From NCBI GenBank assembly GCA_030683995.1, contig JAUXPH010000020.1, positions 1 to 33,914 of the forward strand: DNA of 33,914 nt. The letters are read 5' to 3'. The first letter of the stretch is position 1. Each line of letters begins with the position of its first letter. Shown one piece after another: positions 33,784 through 33,914 of this stretch. The notes beneath the pieces were generated by a model. The model was not told the origin of the DNA. It made no database searches and worked only from the letters and a program-made list of their open reading frames with translations. The position numbers and the translations under genes were made by a program. The DNA comes from Lutibacter sp. (GTDB taxonomy: Bacteria; Bacteroidota; Bacteroidia; Flavobacteriales; Flavobacteriaceae).

Positions 33784-33890
33784 ACAAACAGGTCGCCCCG
33801 ATGGGGCTTTAAATACTGAATTTTTCCATTTTTTTACAAACATTTCGCTCCTATGGAGCTTTTTTAGTCCCAGAGGGACGACCTGTCTGT
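33784..33890. repeat. REP/MITE-like element with terminal inverted repeats
   Basis: ACAAACAGGTCG (33784-33795) and CGACCTGTCTGT (33879-33890) are terminal inverted repeats matching at 11 of 12 positions. Inside are three small palindromes with three-base loops: GCCCC-GAT-GGGGC (33795-33807), GCTCC-TAT-GGAGC (33847-33859) and GTCCC-AGA-GGGAC (33867-33879). No coding capacity. The layout is that of a non-autonomous repeat. Similar CCCC...GGGGCGACCTG units are, as I recall, common in Bacteroidota. Confidence 0.75.
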
Positions 33891-33914
33891 AGAAAATAGA
33901 TTTTCAAAAAAACA

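Larger units (their letters stand above)
33522..33914. other. 393-base region upstream of cytochrome c gene to window end
   Basis: No protein-coding gene is visible. It contains the cytochrome c promoter region (33569-33603), an AT-rich stretch, a bidirectional terminator (33715-33745) and a REP/MITE-like element (33784-33890). Confidence 0.75.

Overview
This window is chromosomal DNA from a low-GC Bacteroidota, most likely a member of the Flavobacteriaceae. The evidence is the gene families, the neighbour set Nif3 / coiled-coil protein / LpxK / purine nucleoside phosphorylase, lipid A synthesis (LpxK), and many candidate promoters with the Bacteroidota -7 box TAnnTTTG. I support thirty protein-coding genes. 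I see no tRNA, rRNA, CRISPR array or intact transposase. Most of it is core metabolism, so the less familiar material lies between genes.

Layout. 1-2438: pdhA-pdhC (pyruvate dehydrogenase E1 alpha and E2), minus strand. 2439-2849: a 411-base gap with a terminator, two copies of a hairpin with a nearly identical loop but different stems, and a palindrome just before pdhA. 2850-5696: gcvP, minus. 5835-7505: a UbiA-like membrane protein and a methyltransferase, plus. 7539-9411: a coiled-coil protein whose zinc ribbon has lost its cysteines, and a Nif3 protein, minus. 9507-11373: lpxK and purine nucleoside phosphorylase, plus. 11320-11520: a foldback repeat. 11520-15088: sodium:solute symporter, pdxH, sixA and a Ppx/GppA phosphatase, minus. 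15165-15776: recR, plus. 15824-16750: corA, minus. 16887-21173: iorA-iorB-ADP-forming acyl-CoA synthetase, minus. 21426-22531: a small accessory islet with a membrane protein and a RusA-like nuclease. 22721-24641: an AraC-family regulator and hemH, minus. 24916-32749: hemA-hemC-hemD-hemB-hemL-hemE-hemN, plus. 32808-33521: a lipoprotein cytochrome c, minus. 33784-33890: a REP/MITE-like element.

How the genes work together. The hem genes cover glutamyl-tRNA to coproporphyrinogen and on to the oxygen-independent HemN step, with ferrochelatase on the divergent arm. Protoporphyrinogen oxidase is not in the window. The ior-acd operon should turn aryl pyruvates into aryl-acetyl-CoA and then recover ATP from the thioester.

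I infer a redox or Crp/Fnr-type link between these two regions. Near-identical TATGATAAAARTCA boxes lie upstream of iorA and between the AraC gene and hemA, at distances from the inferred start sites close to those of Crp/Fnr activators. A related CRP-like palindrome precedes the cytochrome c gene. Four interspersed-repeat elements of different types sit at gene ends. One of them has supplied the last 17 codons of the nucleoside phosphorylase.
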